DNA of 64,000 nt, from the NCBI GenBank assembly GCA_000320545.1, contig ADNK01001276.1, positions 112,501 to 176,500 on the forward strand, in the 5' to 3' direction. The position numbers and the translations under genes were made by a program. This DNA comes from Bigelowiella natans CCMP2755. Lineage: Eukaryota; Cercozoa; Chlorarachniophyceae. This document shows positions 12,397-22,480 of this stretch, in pieces (positions within the stretch are counted from its first letter, which is position 1; every line of letters starts with the position of its first letter). Under the pieces are notes generated by a model. The model was not told the origin of the DNA. It saw only the letters and a list, made by a program, of their open reading frames with translations, and did not search any database.

Positions 12397-13315
12397 TTAC
12401 TACTACAAGCAAAGTGAAAGGTGTAGCAACCCCCCTGTCACGACCTACCTTAATGCACAGCAGGAGAGGAGATATGCCCCCCATGGACGCACACATGCGT
12501 TTATTCAACACCACTAGGTCGTCTTTGCACACTGGCGGGATCTCGCTGCACCACGTGTACCTTTTCAGTGAGAAGAAGAACAACACACAAATTAACAGAC
12601 AAGACAACGACGACGAGGATGCGATTGAATGAGATTATTAGAGGTGTTCCAAGAGAAGAAGAGAAATCATGTTTGCGTCCATCCTAATCAATCCACTGTC
12701 TCCTCCTCGTCCTCTACCCCCTTCTAGTGTGTTTGCTCAATTTCCTCCTCCTCCTCCTACTTGTATCTGTAAGTGTTGCTACGGTCATCCTGGGTGATGA
12801 GCTTCTTTGAGAACTTGGAGCGTACAGGGATGACAGATTCCAGGAAATTCACCTGCGGGAACACCATCTTCCATCACCATCATCATCAACAGCCATCCTT
12901 ATGATCACAACCAGCAGTATACCCACCATTTTTGCCAACGTAACGGTCATCAGCTTTCATCATCATCATCATCATGTACATATATGATTATCATGGATGT
13001 TTAATAGCAATCCCAATCACCATCATCGCTGCCGTCACCATCACTAAGAGCCGTACCATGTGTTGACCCAAGGATTTTGAGGGGAAATAAAAGTCTAGTC
13101 CATCCGGTTGGTCGCGTATATTTATAACCTAACAGAATCAACCAAATGGCTCATGAGGATTTGATGATGGGTAGTAGAAACAGAATAATTCGGTGAGCAG
13201 TCCTGCAATGCAGTCTAGAATACTCTCTACCCACCTTCTCGCACACGTTGTGCTTGATTAGAAGCTGTTCTAACCATAGGAACGTCCTCTTGTGTCGCAC
13301 TTTCTGTCGCACCTT

Positions 13316-13351
<36 letters not shown>

Positions 13352-13969
13352 ATGATGATGATGATATGATGATGATATAATGCACCTCGATAGCACTAAC
13401 CCTTTCCCCTCTTCCTCCTCTTCCTTCTCCCCATTAATCTTCTGGTCATCATCTCCTTGTATACTCCCGTTTTCCAATTTTTGTGCTGTTGTCGTGCGCG
13501 TGTGCTTCTTAAGCTCCCCCTCCCTCCCCCCCCCTCCCCCTCTTACTGACTTACTTGCACTACTGATTCCCAAGTATGCTCTGTGTACGATTTTTGGCAG
13601 TCAGGACACTGCTGATTGCCAACGATGAACTCAACCTAGGAGGAGGAGGAGGAGGAGGAAGTAGAAGAGGCACAGCAGAAGAATAGCAGGTAAGGAAAAA
13701 CATGCTCGGTGGAGCAAAATTATCATTTTATCGTATCAATCTTCGGATCATTGCTATCAGCATTCCGTCCCACAGCTTGTAAGTCTCCTCAACGGGAAGC
13801 AGCATCATCATCATCATCAAGGTCGATTGCTGATAATTACCACGAAAGTCTGCTCGATAATGGCATTGTTGAATACTTCCTTTTGAATCTTGAGTTTAAC
13901 CTTGAGCCGCCTGCATTTGTCAACACACACACATACACACGCAACACACGCAACACACATAACACACAC

Positions 13970-14011
<42 letters not shown>

Positions 14012-14862
14012 CGAACATATTTTCAGAATTTCTGTCACTGGAGGATGCTGCACCATGCTAAAAGATTCACCGACCTCGAGTGTGGTTCAGTCCATATCCA
14101 CGAGGCATCAACCAATTTGACCTTATTAAGGCCGCGAATCTTCTTGAGGCACAACGCCATGAGCTCCACGGACTCCAGTGCTTTAGGAGGAGAGGAAACA
14201 GGTGTTTCAGAATGACGAGAATAAAAAACCTGCTATATTATTCATTGTACCGGCTGTGATCCAGGGAGGCTTCTGGTATCGGCCACACCCCCGGCAGTAG
14301 AAAATCGTAACCTACCCAGAGCGAAGAATTAGAGCTTTATTTCGTAACACTTCATTACGAAGACGAAGCTTCGAGAAATATCTTTCGGAGCTACCTGCTT
14401 CGATATGCCGAGAGAAATATCGACCTTACTCTTCACACATCCCAGACACATATTGAGTTGGTTCGGCTGGATCTTTATGCCTTGGAAACAGACAGAGCAC
14501 AGAGTAGTAGTAGCCCGAATACAGATTATACGAAATCCAGATTATCATCAGGATGAGAGAGACAAGTGTAGAGAACAACGACTAATTTCGATGATCATCT
14601 TCGAGCCAAACAGCTAATACAGGGATTGAAGGCTTCTGTATATCAAAACCGAGCTTCCCGTCTTTCTCAACAGTTACTCGACTGGCGATTTCGAAATAGC
14701 ACACTCTCAAGCCCATAATCATCATGCTTTTCGATTCATACGATTTAACCCAAATGTTTAAGTACAAAAAACTAAAAGGAAACGTCTTCGGCATCTCTTC
14801 TCACCGCAGTTGCAGCAAAGGATGCGAGCCTGGTCGCCGTCCTTCAACTCGACGACCTCCAT
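9385..14862 (-). CDS. NMD3: 60S ribosomal export protein NMD3
   Basis: About 20 exons on the minus strand, from the ATG at 14862 to a stop at 9385-9387. Exons placed: 14805-14862, 14395-14480, 14251-14311, 14075-14180, 13841-13910, 13555-13635, 13235-13312, 13057-13128, 12761-12852, 12449-12560, 12028-12142, 11658-11704, 11471-11547, 11232-11288, 11008-11095, 10374-10411, 10091-10164, 9741-9857 and 9385-9501. A short exon near 10921-10943 fits only with a GC donor. N-terminal zinc pairs are ILCCNCG, NMCLGC, FYCRGCGRYQKPPW and QQCPDCQ. Other family blocks are VDASWIWTEPHSR, KVRHKRTFLWLEQLLIKH, LIMLIDPNTMQ and THLAHQLNAGD. The tail is acidic (DDMEVFMNDLEE, MKEEDEEDDDGFPE). NMD3 binds 60S subunits and recruits the CRM1 exportin in the nucleus; this is known of the family. 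Confidence 0.93.
9671..9721 (+). repeat. (TC)n(TG)n microsatellite
   Basis: Compound dinucleotide run in the last intron of NMD3, about 20 bases from the end of the preceding exon. Confidence 0.95.
11107..11180 (+). repeat. (TA)n(TG)n microsatellite
   Basis: TA run then TG run in an NMD3 intron, starting about 12 bases beyond the exon that ends at 11095. A second (AT)n run sits at about 11435-11460. Confidence 0.95.
11797..11905 (+). repeat. (TC)n(AC)n(AG)n compound microsatellite
   Basis: About 109 bases switching TC to AC to AG dinucleotides, in an NMD3 intron. It could fold back because TC and AG arms are complementary. Confidence 0.95.
13316..13350 (+). repeat. (TAG)n microsatellite
   Basis: About 12 TAG triplets three bases upstream of the acceptor of the NMD3 exon 13235-13312; on the gene strand it reads as (CTA)n and forms part of the polypyrimidine-like tract. 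Confidence 0.9.
13923..14008 (+). repeat. (AC)n(AG)n compound microsatellite
   Basis: Interrupted AC run then a long AG run, in the NMD3 intron between exons 13841-13910 and 14075-14180. Confidence 0.95.
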
Positions 14863-15308
14863 TCTTCCCGAAAAATTATGCTAAATAACACAATTCACCG
14901 AAATATCCCCGGTATTTTGCTTCTCCAGAACATTCGAAGAACCACGGAACAAGCGGCACGATTGCAATATATTGTTATGTCGCATAGTGGAATCAGCCCT
15001 TATTTCTCGGATAGTCATCCAATAAATCCTTTGGAGCAGAAAATCAAATACAGCGCGTTTTTCTTATGAGACATCTCAATCTCAACAAATCATAAATCTC
15101 ATTCCACACTTCGAACAGTCGAACGACATTCTGGAACTCTCCATAGCTCCACAGGTACCATCATCCTGAGCACCAGACGCACATGAGGAGGGGAGGGTTG
15201 GGGCTTACTGTGAGGGCATGGTGATGAAATACAGGAAATTCTAGAGATATTAGAAATTTCTTTCATTTGCTTGAAAAACCATGTTTTTTGGTAAGCGGAA
15301 CCCAAACA
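14863..15308. other. divergent intergenic region
   Basis: About 450 bases between the NMD3 start (-) and the first recognisable exon of the EF-hand-like gene (+). It should contain the NMD3 promoter. The first exon of the plus gene may also be here, but I could not place it. Confidence 0.45.
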
Positions 15309-16066
15309 TCGAAGTGATTTGGCACAAGACTTGCCTTATCTCAAAAAAATGGGAGCGTGTGGAACGAAGGAGGAATGCGAAATCAATTGTAAAAAGCGTG
15401 CAACGATCAGAGAGGTACATGTATTATGTTTACAGATGTATGTAGATATACTCAAAAGCGCAATGTGAACGACGCTCTGTTTGATTGTTACTTTCAGGTT
15501 CGAGAGCGCCTGGAAATCATTTTCGATCGTATGGATCAAAACAACGAGGGGACTGTCACCTATGGCCAAGCAATGAAATTTCTTATGCTTTCAAAACGAG
15601 ATATGCACAAATGCGAGGTATGTGTTGGTAGCAAGAATTATTCTCATGACTGACAATATGGATGATATTGAATGATGGTACAGAAGGACAGAACGCAAGC
15701 AGTCACTCGGGCAGTCAAAAAAATGTTTGCTTGCGCGAAGGCGCAGCAATGTCGTGATCATATTACAGAGGACGAGTTCATCGCCGGGTCACTTTAATAT
15801 CTAGCATTGCTGGATATATCATTGTGGTGTTGATTATGTACTCAGATTATAATGAACTTTAGGTACACTAACGTTCTTTATCCGCAAAATTTGACTTTGA
15901 TCCAGCTTGAAACCCAGGTATTACTCGAAATAATTGTCAACGAATAAAACTTTACACTTAATTCATACTTAATTTACAGTTGCGCAAGCTATTTGGAAAA
16001 GTGGCAGATATGAATGCAGAAACTTTTAATCAAGCACTTAATACACATAGGGTTGCCAGTATATAA
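15309..16066 (+). CDS. EF-hand-like calcium-binding domain protein
   Basis: Exons: a first one ending at 15414 (start uncertain, near 15309-15322), then 15498-15617, 15684-15787, 15863-15917 and 15980-16066. The second exon carries an EF-hand helix-loop-helix: RERLEIIFDRMDQNNEG then TVTYGQAMKF. The loop starts with Asp but has Gln in place of the usual Glu at position 12. A Cys-rich stretch (GACGTKEECEINCKK) precedes it. A second, weaker loop-like segment (CRDHITEDEF) follows in the next exon. If the weak donor at 15788 is not used, the protein stops at 15797 after FIAGSL; if it is used, the frame continues in phase through two more exons to 16066. Calcium binding is inferred; no family name can be given. 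Confidence 0.6.
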
Positions 16067-16307
16067 GTGGAGAGATGAGATGTTATTGTGAGTAAAAATC
16101 TTATAAAGATTTTGGTAACTATTCCTACTGTTAGCGCTGCATCTTTAGTAAGAATCAACGCAATATAATTTCTTCCTTGTGGTGGCGTATGGGATCGAAT
16201 GGTTCTACTGAAACGTAGAGGTGTTAACACTTAAAAGTGATAGAATAAACCTGTCTCTCAAGATGCCTAAAAAAGTAAAATAAATGATGTGAAGTCCTAT
16301 AAATAAT

Positions 16308-16426
16308 ATGAGACGGATGCAACGATATGATTAAATCTTTTCAATAGTCATCCTATGAATAATATATAAGACGGATGTAATCAATTAAGAATTAAATTTG
16401 TTCAATGGTCATCCTCATGTAGCTGT
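16308..16426 (+). repeat. dispersed tandem repeat, family A copy 1
   Basis: Two diverged units of about 60 bases, each with AGACGGATG(C/T)AA near the start and TTCAAT(A/G)GTCATCCT near the end. The same arrangement recurs at 54853-54966, also just downstream of a gene. Confidence 0.75.
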
Positions 16427-17137
16427 GTGAATATTGCCATATGTGTGAACGTTCGCTACACATATGTCTGCATTACAAAGGTGCGTGCCTAGCCAAATAA
16501 GCATGCTACATATGTAACGAGCTCATAATAGAAGACAATGACGAGTATAGCTTATGACAATGACTGTGCAGATACATGCATCTGTATGCATGTCCTCAGC
16601 AGTACTTATATGGGCGCAGCAATAAGCTTGCGTAATGTATATAAACATACATCTCAGGATATATATGTATATTTGAAGGTGCGTAGCTAGCGCAGCAAGG
16701 ACAGGTCAGCGTGCGCTATGTGTATTTTCGGTGAATGTAGAATATTACATTTCAGTCTCCATAGCAATCTATCTCACGTATTAGCTACATGAAATTTATT
16801 TGCTATTATTCGTGCATGATCGATGCACAGTATTTGTTACAATGCAATGTGCGCGAAAAGGTTCATAATTGCACATTACACGATACATTGCAATACACAC
16901 GCGATCGCATAGATTTCTAGGCCAGAAATGTTCGTAATGATATAATGTGTCATGTTTTTACACTTTCTAATTTTGGAAGATGCTGTGATGATGCAACGAC
17001 AAATTTTAGGGACAAATATACTGCAGGGTGCGTCTAATTGTATGAGAAGGGGAAAGTGATTTTTACCACTACATCAGACATTTTCGCTTACCCAAGATAA
17101 AGCATACGAGTACTCACAAGGGATTGAAGTAATCAGC

Positions 17138-17169
17138 CCAAAATTTGTACGCTAGCGTACAAATTTTGG
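17138..17169. repeat. perfect 32-bp palindrome
   Basis: The half CCAAAATTTGTACGCT is followed immediately by its exact reverse complement. It starts 9 bases beyond the U2AF stop codon on the transcribed strand, so it lies in the 3' UTR and could form a 16-bp stem with almost no loop. Confidence 0.95.
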
Positions 17170-17177
17170 TCTGTGAT

Positions 17178-18961
17178 CTATACCAGCTGTTGCGCCTGCC
17201 ATTTGTCCTCTGAGTTAAAACAACATACAAAAAGTGAGAGGGAGCTTACATCAGCAACATAATCAGATAATATATCACTCGTGTTTAAGGTGAAGTAATT
17301 TGGATAGTACTACCTGGAAATGTTCCAGCAATGATGACCCTCTCAGCGAATGTGCGTCCCTGAAGTTGCTTGATAGCCTCCTGAGCGCCCTGGGGATTCG
17401 TATACTCCACAAATACTTTCCCGCATCCCGGTTCACCTGGTTTCGGAATAACAACCTTGAGTACTTGTCCATACTTAGAACACTCCATCTGTATGTCCTC
17501 GACTATTTCTTTGTACTCTTCAGGGTCCTTGAGCTCGTCTTCAGTGACCATTTGCAGAAGCTCCACCACCTTGGACATGTTAATTGCAGGGGCTGCGCCA
17601 AGGAGCGCAAGGGGGTTTCCGAGGGCGAGAGGATTAGCAAGTGGGTTGGCAAGAGGATTAGCTCCAAGCAACGGATTAACTAGTCCACCGCCTAGGGCAG
17701 CAGCATTCATAGAATCTGGAGCCTTATTCTCCGCTCTACGAACTTGAAGCTTAGCATCGCCGACCACTAGTCCATCCAAACCGGCGATAGCCGCGTCGGT
17801 AATGTTGTCATCCTGGTACTGGAAAAATGCCCATCCTCTGCAGAGGTCGGTTTGAGGGTCCTTGGGAAGGTACAGTGCCTTGAGCTTGCCTTGAGTTTCG
17901 AACAACTGCTTAACTTGCTCATCCTTGAGGACATTAGGAAGCCCTGCACAGTACAGCTTATGAGGACCGTTTTCAACCTGGGTAGATATGGCGTTCTTGA
18001 TGCCCAAGGCCTCAAGGTTGAGCTTTGGGGGAGGGGGTTTTCCCATACGAAGTTTATCAAGAGCCACTTGGTCGAAGTTTGCAGGACGGCCTATCTTTAG
18101 GGGATGTCCTTTGAACTTTATTTGGTCCAGATCCATCGCCTGCATCGCCTCCTCTGGATTTCGAAGCTCGATGAACGCGAAGCGCCGGTCTATGTTCAAG
18201 TAGACTTGCAGCACTGAGTCCCCTGTCATCCTACTGGGGCCCTGCCCGACCTCCATAACGTTGTTGAAGAACTGCTTAAGCTCTTCTTGAATCGTACCCT
18301 GCGGGACATTCCCAACATAGATTCTATTGAGCTGTGGTACGCGGTTACCCGTTTGAACCTGACGCATGGAAGCAGCATTCTGTTGCATGGCTAGAAGTAT
18401 CTGTGGGTTAACTTGGGCCATGCCCCCTGAGGATGCTAAAGCAGCAAGCTGTGGGTTGGTGTTAGGGTCCGGACCACGATCCCACATGCTCGTCTTTTTC
18501 TTTTTCTTCTTTTTTTTCTTCTTCCTGCTTCGGCTTGAATCGTCGCTGTCTTCAGATTCTGACCGATCACGGCGGCGACGCCTTCGGTCGCGGCGGCGAT
18601 CCCTGCTCCGGCTCCGATCTCTTCGTCTGGAGCGCTCCCCGCGGTCCCTATCGCGATCGTCGTCCCTACGACATATTCATCGATGGTGCGGAATGAGGTG
18701 AAATGGTTATGCAACGGCGAATTATGATTTGTTGCTTTTCGTTCTCAACTTCATCATATAAAAATCATTCTTATTGCCACAGTCTTATCAACAATTTGTA
18801 TTTTTAGAAAACCTGTCTCTCTCCCGATCTCTCCTCCTATCGAGTGATCGTGATGATTTTCCATTTTCTCCACCTTCCTCTCTGTTGCTTCTTTCCACAC
18901 CCTTAACCTCTCCCCGTTCACGTGCAATCCGATCCGGGTGCTTAAATTCCATGTCAGCCAT
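17178..18961 (-). CDS. U2AF2: splicing factor U2AF large subunit
   Basis: Three exons: 18813-18961 (ATG), 17314-18665 and 17178-17209, giving 510 residues. Intron phases 2 and 1 join perfectly. Residues about 30-105 form an Arg/Ser/Asp-rich RS-like region ending in nine Lys. RRM1 (about 162-245) has RIYVGNV and RRFAFIEL. RRM2 (about 291-365) has HKLYCAGLPN and CRGWAFFQYQ. The third domain (about 408-505) is a UHM with GCGKVFVEYTNPQGA and the RTF version of the R-X-F loop. A linker of repeated NPLANPLA units separates RRM2 from the UHM. The 32-base last exon ends EDKWQAQQLV rather than the usual DPDxYHRRDF. U2AF65 binds the intron polypyrimidine tract and, through its UHM, SF1 or SF3B1. Family call is very secure. 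Confidence 0.95.
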
Positions 18962-19577
18962 ATTTATTATGCCAAGCTAGCTCCTAGTTGCATCGAAAAT
19001 TCAATTTATAGGTTCGGTGCCAGGGTCTCCACTGAAATCCCGGGCCAACGGGGGAGATTCTAAGTATGAAATCGAGTTTATGTCATCAATAATATTGTAT
19101 CGAAGCTGCAATCTATGGAATAATGCGTGCTCACAAAATTGTCTTCAGCACCACGTGAGTGCCACATATAGGCCGTTGTCTCTTATTTGCCAAGTATCTC
19201 AATAAATTGACACGCAAAAGTAATGGTTTTCCAATCGTCCCCCTCTCTTCCCTCTTCCCCCTTCAACCTCAATACAAGATAAGAATTTTTAGGGCGAGGA
19301 GCCGCGCAACTCAGCATGCATACCAGCCTGAAAACTGCGGAAGTTAAGACTCAATTATTTATCGGTCGAAAGGTCTCCCACAATTTAACTCGTGAGACAT
19401 CATGATACGCAGGAATTTTATTAAAACATAGCACATTTTCTCACCGAAAAGTTTTCATGGAACAATGATGAGTCTAACATCGCGCACAGTCATTTAATCT
19501 CTTGTCGCAATTAAAAGATCTTCTGCTTTCAGAATGCAAATAGTCCCAAAAAATATCTTGAGTTGGGCCAGGCGAAA
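18962..19577. other. divergent intergenic region
   Basis: About 600 bases upstream of U2AF (-) and of the small plus-strand gene. No coding signal or repeat recognised; probably holds the promoters. Confidence 0.45.
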
Positions 19578-19886
19578 ATGCTGTCCGATCGCGGCAGAAA
19601 ATTCCACTTTGTGAGTGCTCGCAGTGCTCAGGAGCTTTGTACTAGCCTTGTCTAAGGTATTCCTCCGTCACAAAAAAGACTTGCTTGCAGGTTGGAATGA
19701 CCAAGTGGGTTACAATTCAGTCTATACATCTTAGCGACATAAAAAATGAAATCATAAGCCCAAAAATCTTATTTCTAGGTGGAAATGCCGGGATTTATGA
19801 ATATTAACGGGTTTTACGGATTCTTGACGGAATGGGTGTCAATCGGAGTTTTCGTGCCCACTGCAGGTGGAGAACTCTGTATCTGA
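19578..19886 (+). CDS. possible small membrane protein (52 aa)
   Basis: Three in-phase exons, 19578-19610 (ATG, donor GTGAGT), 19691-19708 and 19779-19886, would encode a 52-residue protein. Its second half has one hydrophobic segment (GFYGFLTEWVSIGVFVPTA). Splicing the last exon onward at 19867 is also possible: the phase fits an exon from 20052 to 20136 and would merge this with the SH3 gene downstream. I do not recognise the family. Confidence 0.35.
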
Positions 19887-20112
19887 AAGTCGTCAGATTT
19901 GTGAGAGTCAAGATCTGTATTTGGAAAGAAATAATTTTTATATTTAGGATTAACGACATCAAAATATCTTTGTCTTCTTTGAATAGTATACCACAGTCGT
20001 TTTCGTCGCACTGGCTGACAGACACTGAGATATCTGGAATCTTTATACAGGGATCTGCTTCCCTTCACTCCCCCGCCCCTTGACGAGTTGCCAAGACTGG
20101 GATTACTTAAAC

Positions 20113-21131
20113 ATGTCCATCTGTTGTCCCTGCTTTGTAAGTTCCCGTCCTATATTTCTTTTTATTTTCACGAAGAGGAAAATCTTCAAAAACAAAAGTA
20201 TTAGTTTCAGGTTTCGTTAATGCTGTAGATTTGAAGCGGAATATATCGCATTGCATTGATCCGCTTATCCATCTTTCGAAAGTTTTAAAAAAAGAAGTTA
20301 ATGTGACGTCTCATTGCAACAACCATACCTATAAATCATTGATCGCAATTACAGTTCATATTTGTTGGGATGTGAGGATACTTGCGTTAGTGATAGTTGT
20401 ACGAGTTGTGGCAACTATCTCTCTCTTGCCCTAGTGTACCGATTTCGTTTTAAAACTGCGAAATTTACTACGATAAATGTCTAAATTAGAGCAATTCAAA
20501 AACTGAGGAAAGGTTGCTTCGAGAAGAAGATCCTTCATCCGAACAACGTAAGCAAAGTAGGAGGATAGGAAAATAGGGTTTAAAATAGTGTAAAAAGAAG
20601 GTATTCAGATTCAGCAAGCGAATAGGTGAAGATGAAGATGAAGATGAATGAAGTGGCAAATAGTGAGCGGAGATATCTGTTTCTCTCAAACTTACACATA
20701 CAAATGAGTAGAGGTTGTAATTTGACTGCTTGAAACTTGCGTAGCTCCTTATGAAACGACGGAAGAGTACGAGGCTATCGTGCTTTATGATTTTGAAGCG
20801 AAAGAAGCGGTGCAGCTTTCTGTCTACGAGAAAGACATCATTCGCATTCGCAAGGTGGCCCAGATGATACACAAAGAAGATTACCGAGCATAACAATTCT
20901 CCATATAGGTGAATCAGCTTGGTTGGTGCCTAGCCCTGAAGGGAGACAAGCAAGGGTAAGTGATTCTATCATCAATAGCTATTTGATATGATCGGGACCA
21001 TCATTTTTACAAATTATCTTTCAAACAGATGGATCCCAGTGTCTTACATACGAAGGATCGATTTATCAGATAAGATGGCATCTCAGGGAAACACCATGAC
21101 TTCTGCCGACACTGATGTTCCGATGAATTAG
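20113..21131 (+). CDS. small SH3-domain protein with Cys-rich N-terminus
   Basis: Five in-phase exons: 20113-20136, 20490-20547, 20745-20854, 20909-20955 and 21029-21131, encoding 113 residues. The first exon is just MSICCPCF, a Cys cluster typical of S-acylated peripheral membrane proteins. Residues about 20-32 are acidic. An SH3 domain follows: AIVLYDFEAKEAVQLSV (ALYDF motif), LGWCLALKGDKQGWIPVSYI (Trp of the binding groove, then the conserved Pro and Tyr). The protein ends in a short polar tail. SH3 domains bind proline-rich ligands. Membrane tethering is inferred from the N-terminus. The start at 20113 is chosen because it gives a clean phase; a longer N-terminus via 19578 cannot be excluded. 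Confidence 0.72.
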
Positions 21132-22480
21132 AGATGAATCATCGGCTACCTTAATCTCAGCAGACACGCATCTAGGTGTTTAGAGAGTACTTTATTACAA
21201 GGTAGGAGGACGATTCTTATTTCCGCGTAAGCACCTAGTAACATGTGTTGACTTATTCCAGTCAATGACAAATCTAGGGTTGCTGGACATTAGTAAATGT
21301 GTTGCATTGCCATTTAATGATAGCATTGTGGATATATTTTGAGTTTATTTGACTGAATTATACCAAAACCATCTATAAATATTTGTGCATGGTCTACATG
21401 ACGAATGCGTTCTCGCAACTGTTGTACGTGTTGCACTATGATGACTGGTGCATGTGAATCACTAGATTGCTTTGAGTTTCACGACAGAGCTGAGAGGACC
21501 AAAGACGCAGAATCTGCCATGCTAGCATGCATGTGCCAATCTAGCAATGCACACAGCATGCATCTGCTAGTGTCAAGGTGTGTTTTGTTTCGTGTGCGAC
21601 GGCACGGTGCGTGCAAGAGAGGACTTGCATGCTCATGCATGCAGCACATGTGCACGTGCATGTGGCGCACGCCGGTGTGGCCTAGTAGCGCAAGCGCACA
21701 TGCATGCGAGATGATCGAACAATGCTCCGGCCTGCACATGTGCGTGGTGTCTGTGGGTGGTGCAGACACAGGTGCGCGTGGCGATGCATGCGACGCGCTT
21801 ATTGCAGCATGCTAGCACGGTCCGCCAGCTGCATGTGTGCTGCAGCATGCCCAGATCTAGAGTTGTGTCATGCACACGACGAACGAGCGCACACACGCAC
21901 TGCAGCCGCCAGTGCAGTGCGTGTCTGCTAGACGTCGTTGACTAGCAGGCGGTGCGCTCCATTGCGAACTGTGCCAAGCAAGCCTGGAGTGAGAAGTCTA
22001 GAAGTGCTGGATCGAGTGACAATCGAGTGGGCCCATGACACATTGATGCAGATCGATGCATGCATCGCACTTCGCTGCACGTGGTTGTTCGCTCGCGCAA
22101 GCACGTGTCTAGCTGGCTCCAGAGCTAGGTGTGTGCATCACAGCAGGATGTGAACACAAATCTAGACATGCCACACAAGCCATGTTGCTGTGAACATTGC
22201 GCGGTGAGATGTGCCCACACACGCCATTGCTGATTGTGCTGATGCATGTGACAACAATGTGCCAAGTGCACATGAGAACCGAAGTCACCTCCTGACAAAA
22301 CACGAAGACAATGATCCACAATTTCGCTTTTACGGCTTCGTCGAAAATTGTCCATGTTTTAAGAGGATATTTCCCCTGCGACACAAGTTGACAAGTTGTC
22401 GCCTGAATGAAATTACGACTTTCCACCAGATTAAGGAATGGCGATCTGTTTGGTCTGTCTCTGTCCACGTGGCGGGTTGC
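21132..22480. other. intergenic, rich in TGCATG-type words
   Basis: About 1.35 kb without convincing exons. From about 21500 to 22260 the base composition shifts to GC-rich with many TGCATG, GCATGC and GTGCGC words. Long open frames there appear on both strands and look composition-driven. Confidence 0.5.

Larger units (their letters stand above)
16067..17177. other. intergenic, convergent gene ends
   Basis: About 1.1 kb between the EF-hand-like gene (+) and U2AF (-). It holds a two-unit dispersed repeat (16308-16426) and the palindrome at 17138-17169. Otherwise nothing recognised. Confidence 0.5.

Noticed and set aside
21405-21815. 136-codon plus-strand and overlapping minus-strand frames rich in Cys, Met and His
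   Set aside because: They come from the TGCATG-type composition; there is no domain, no splice support and both strands are equally open.
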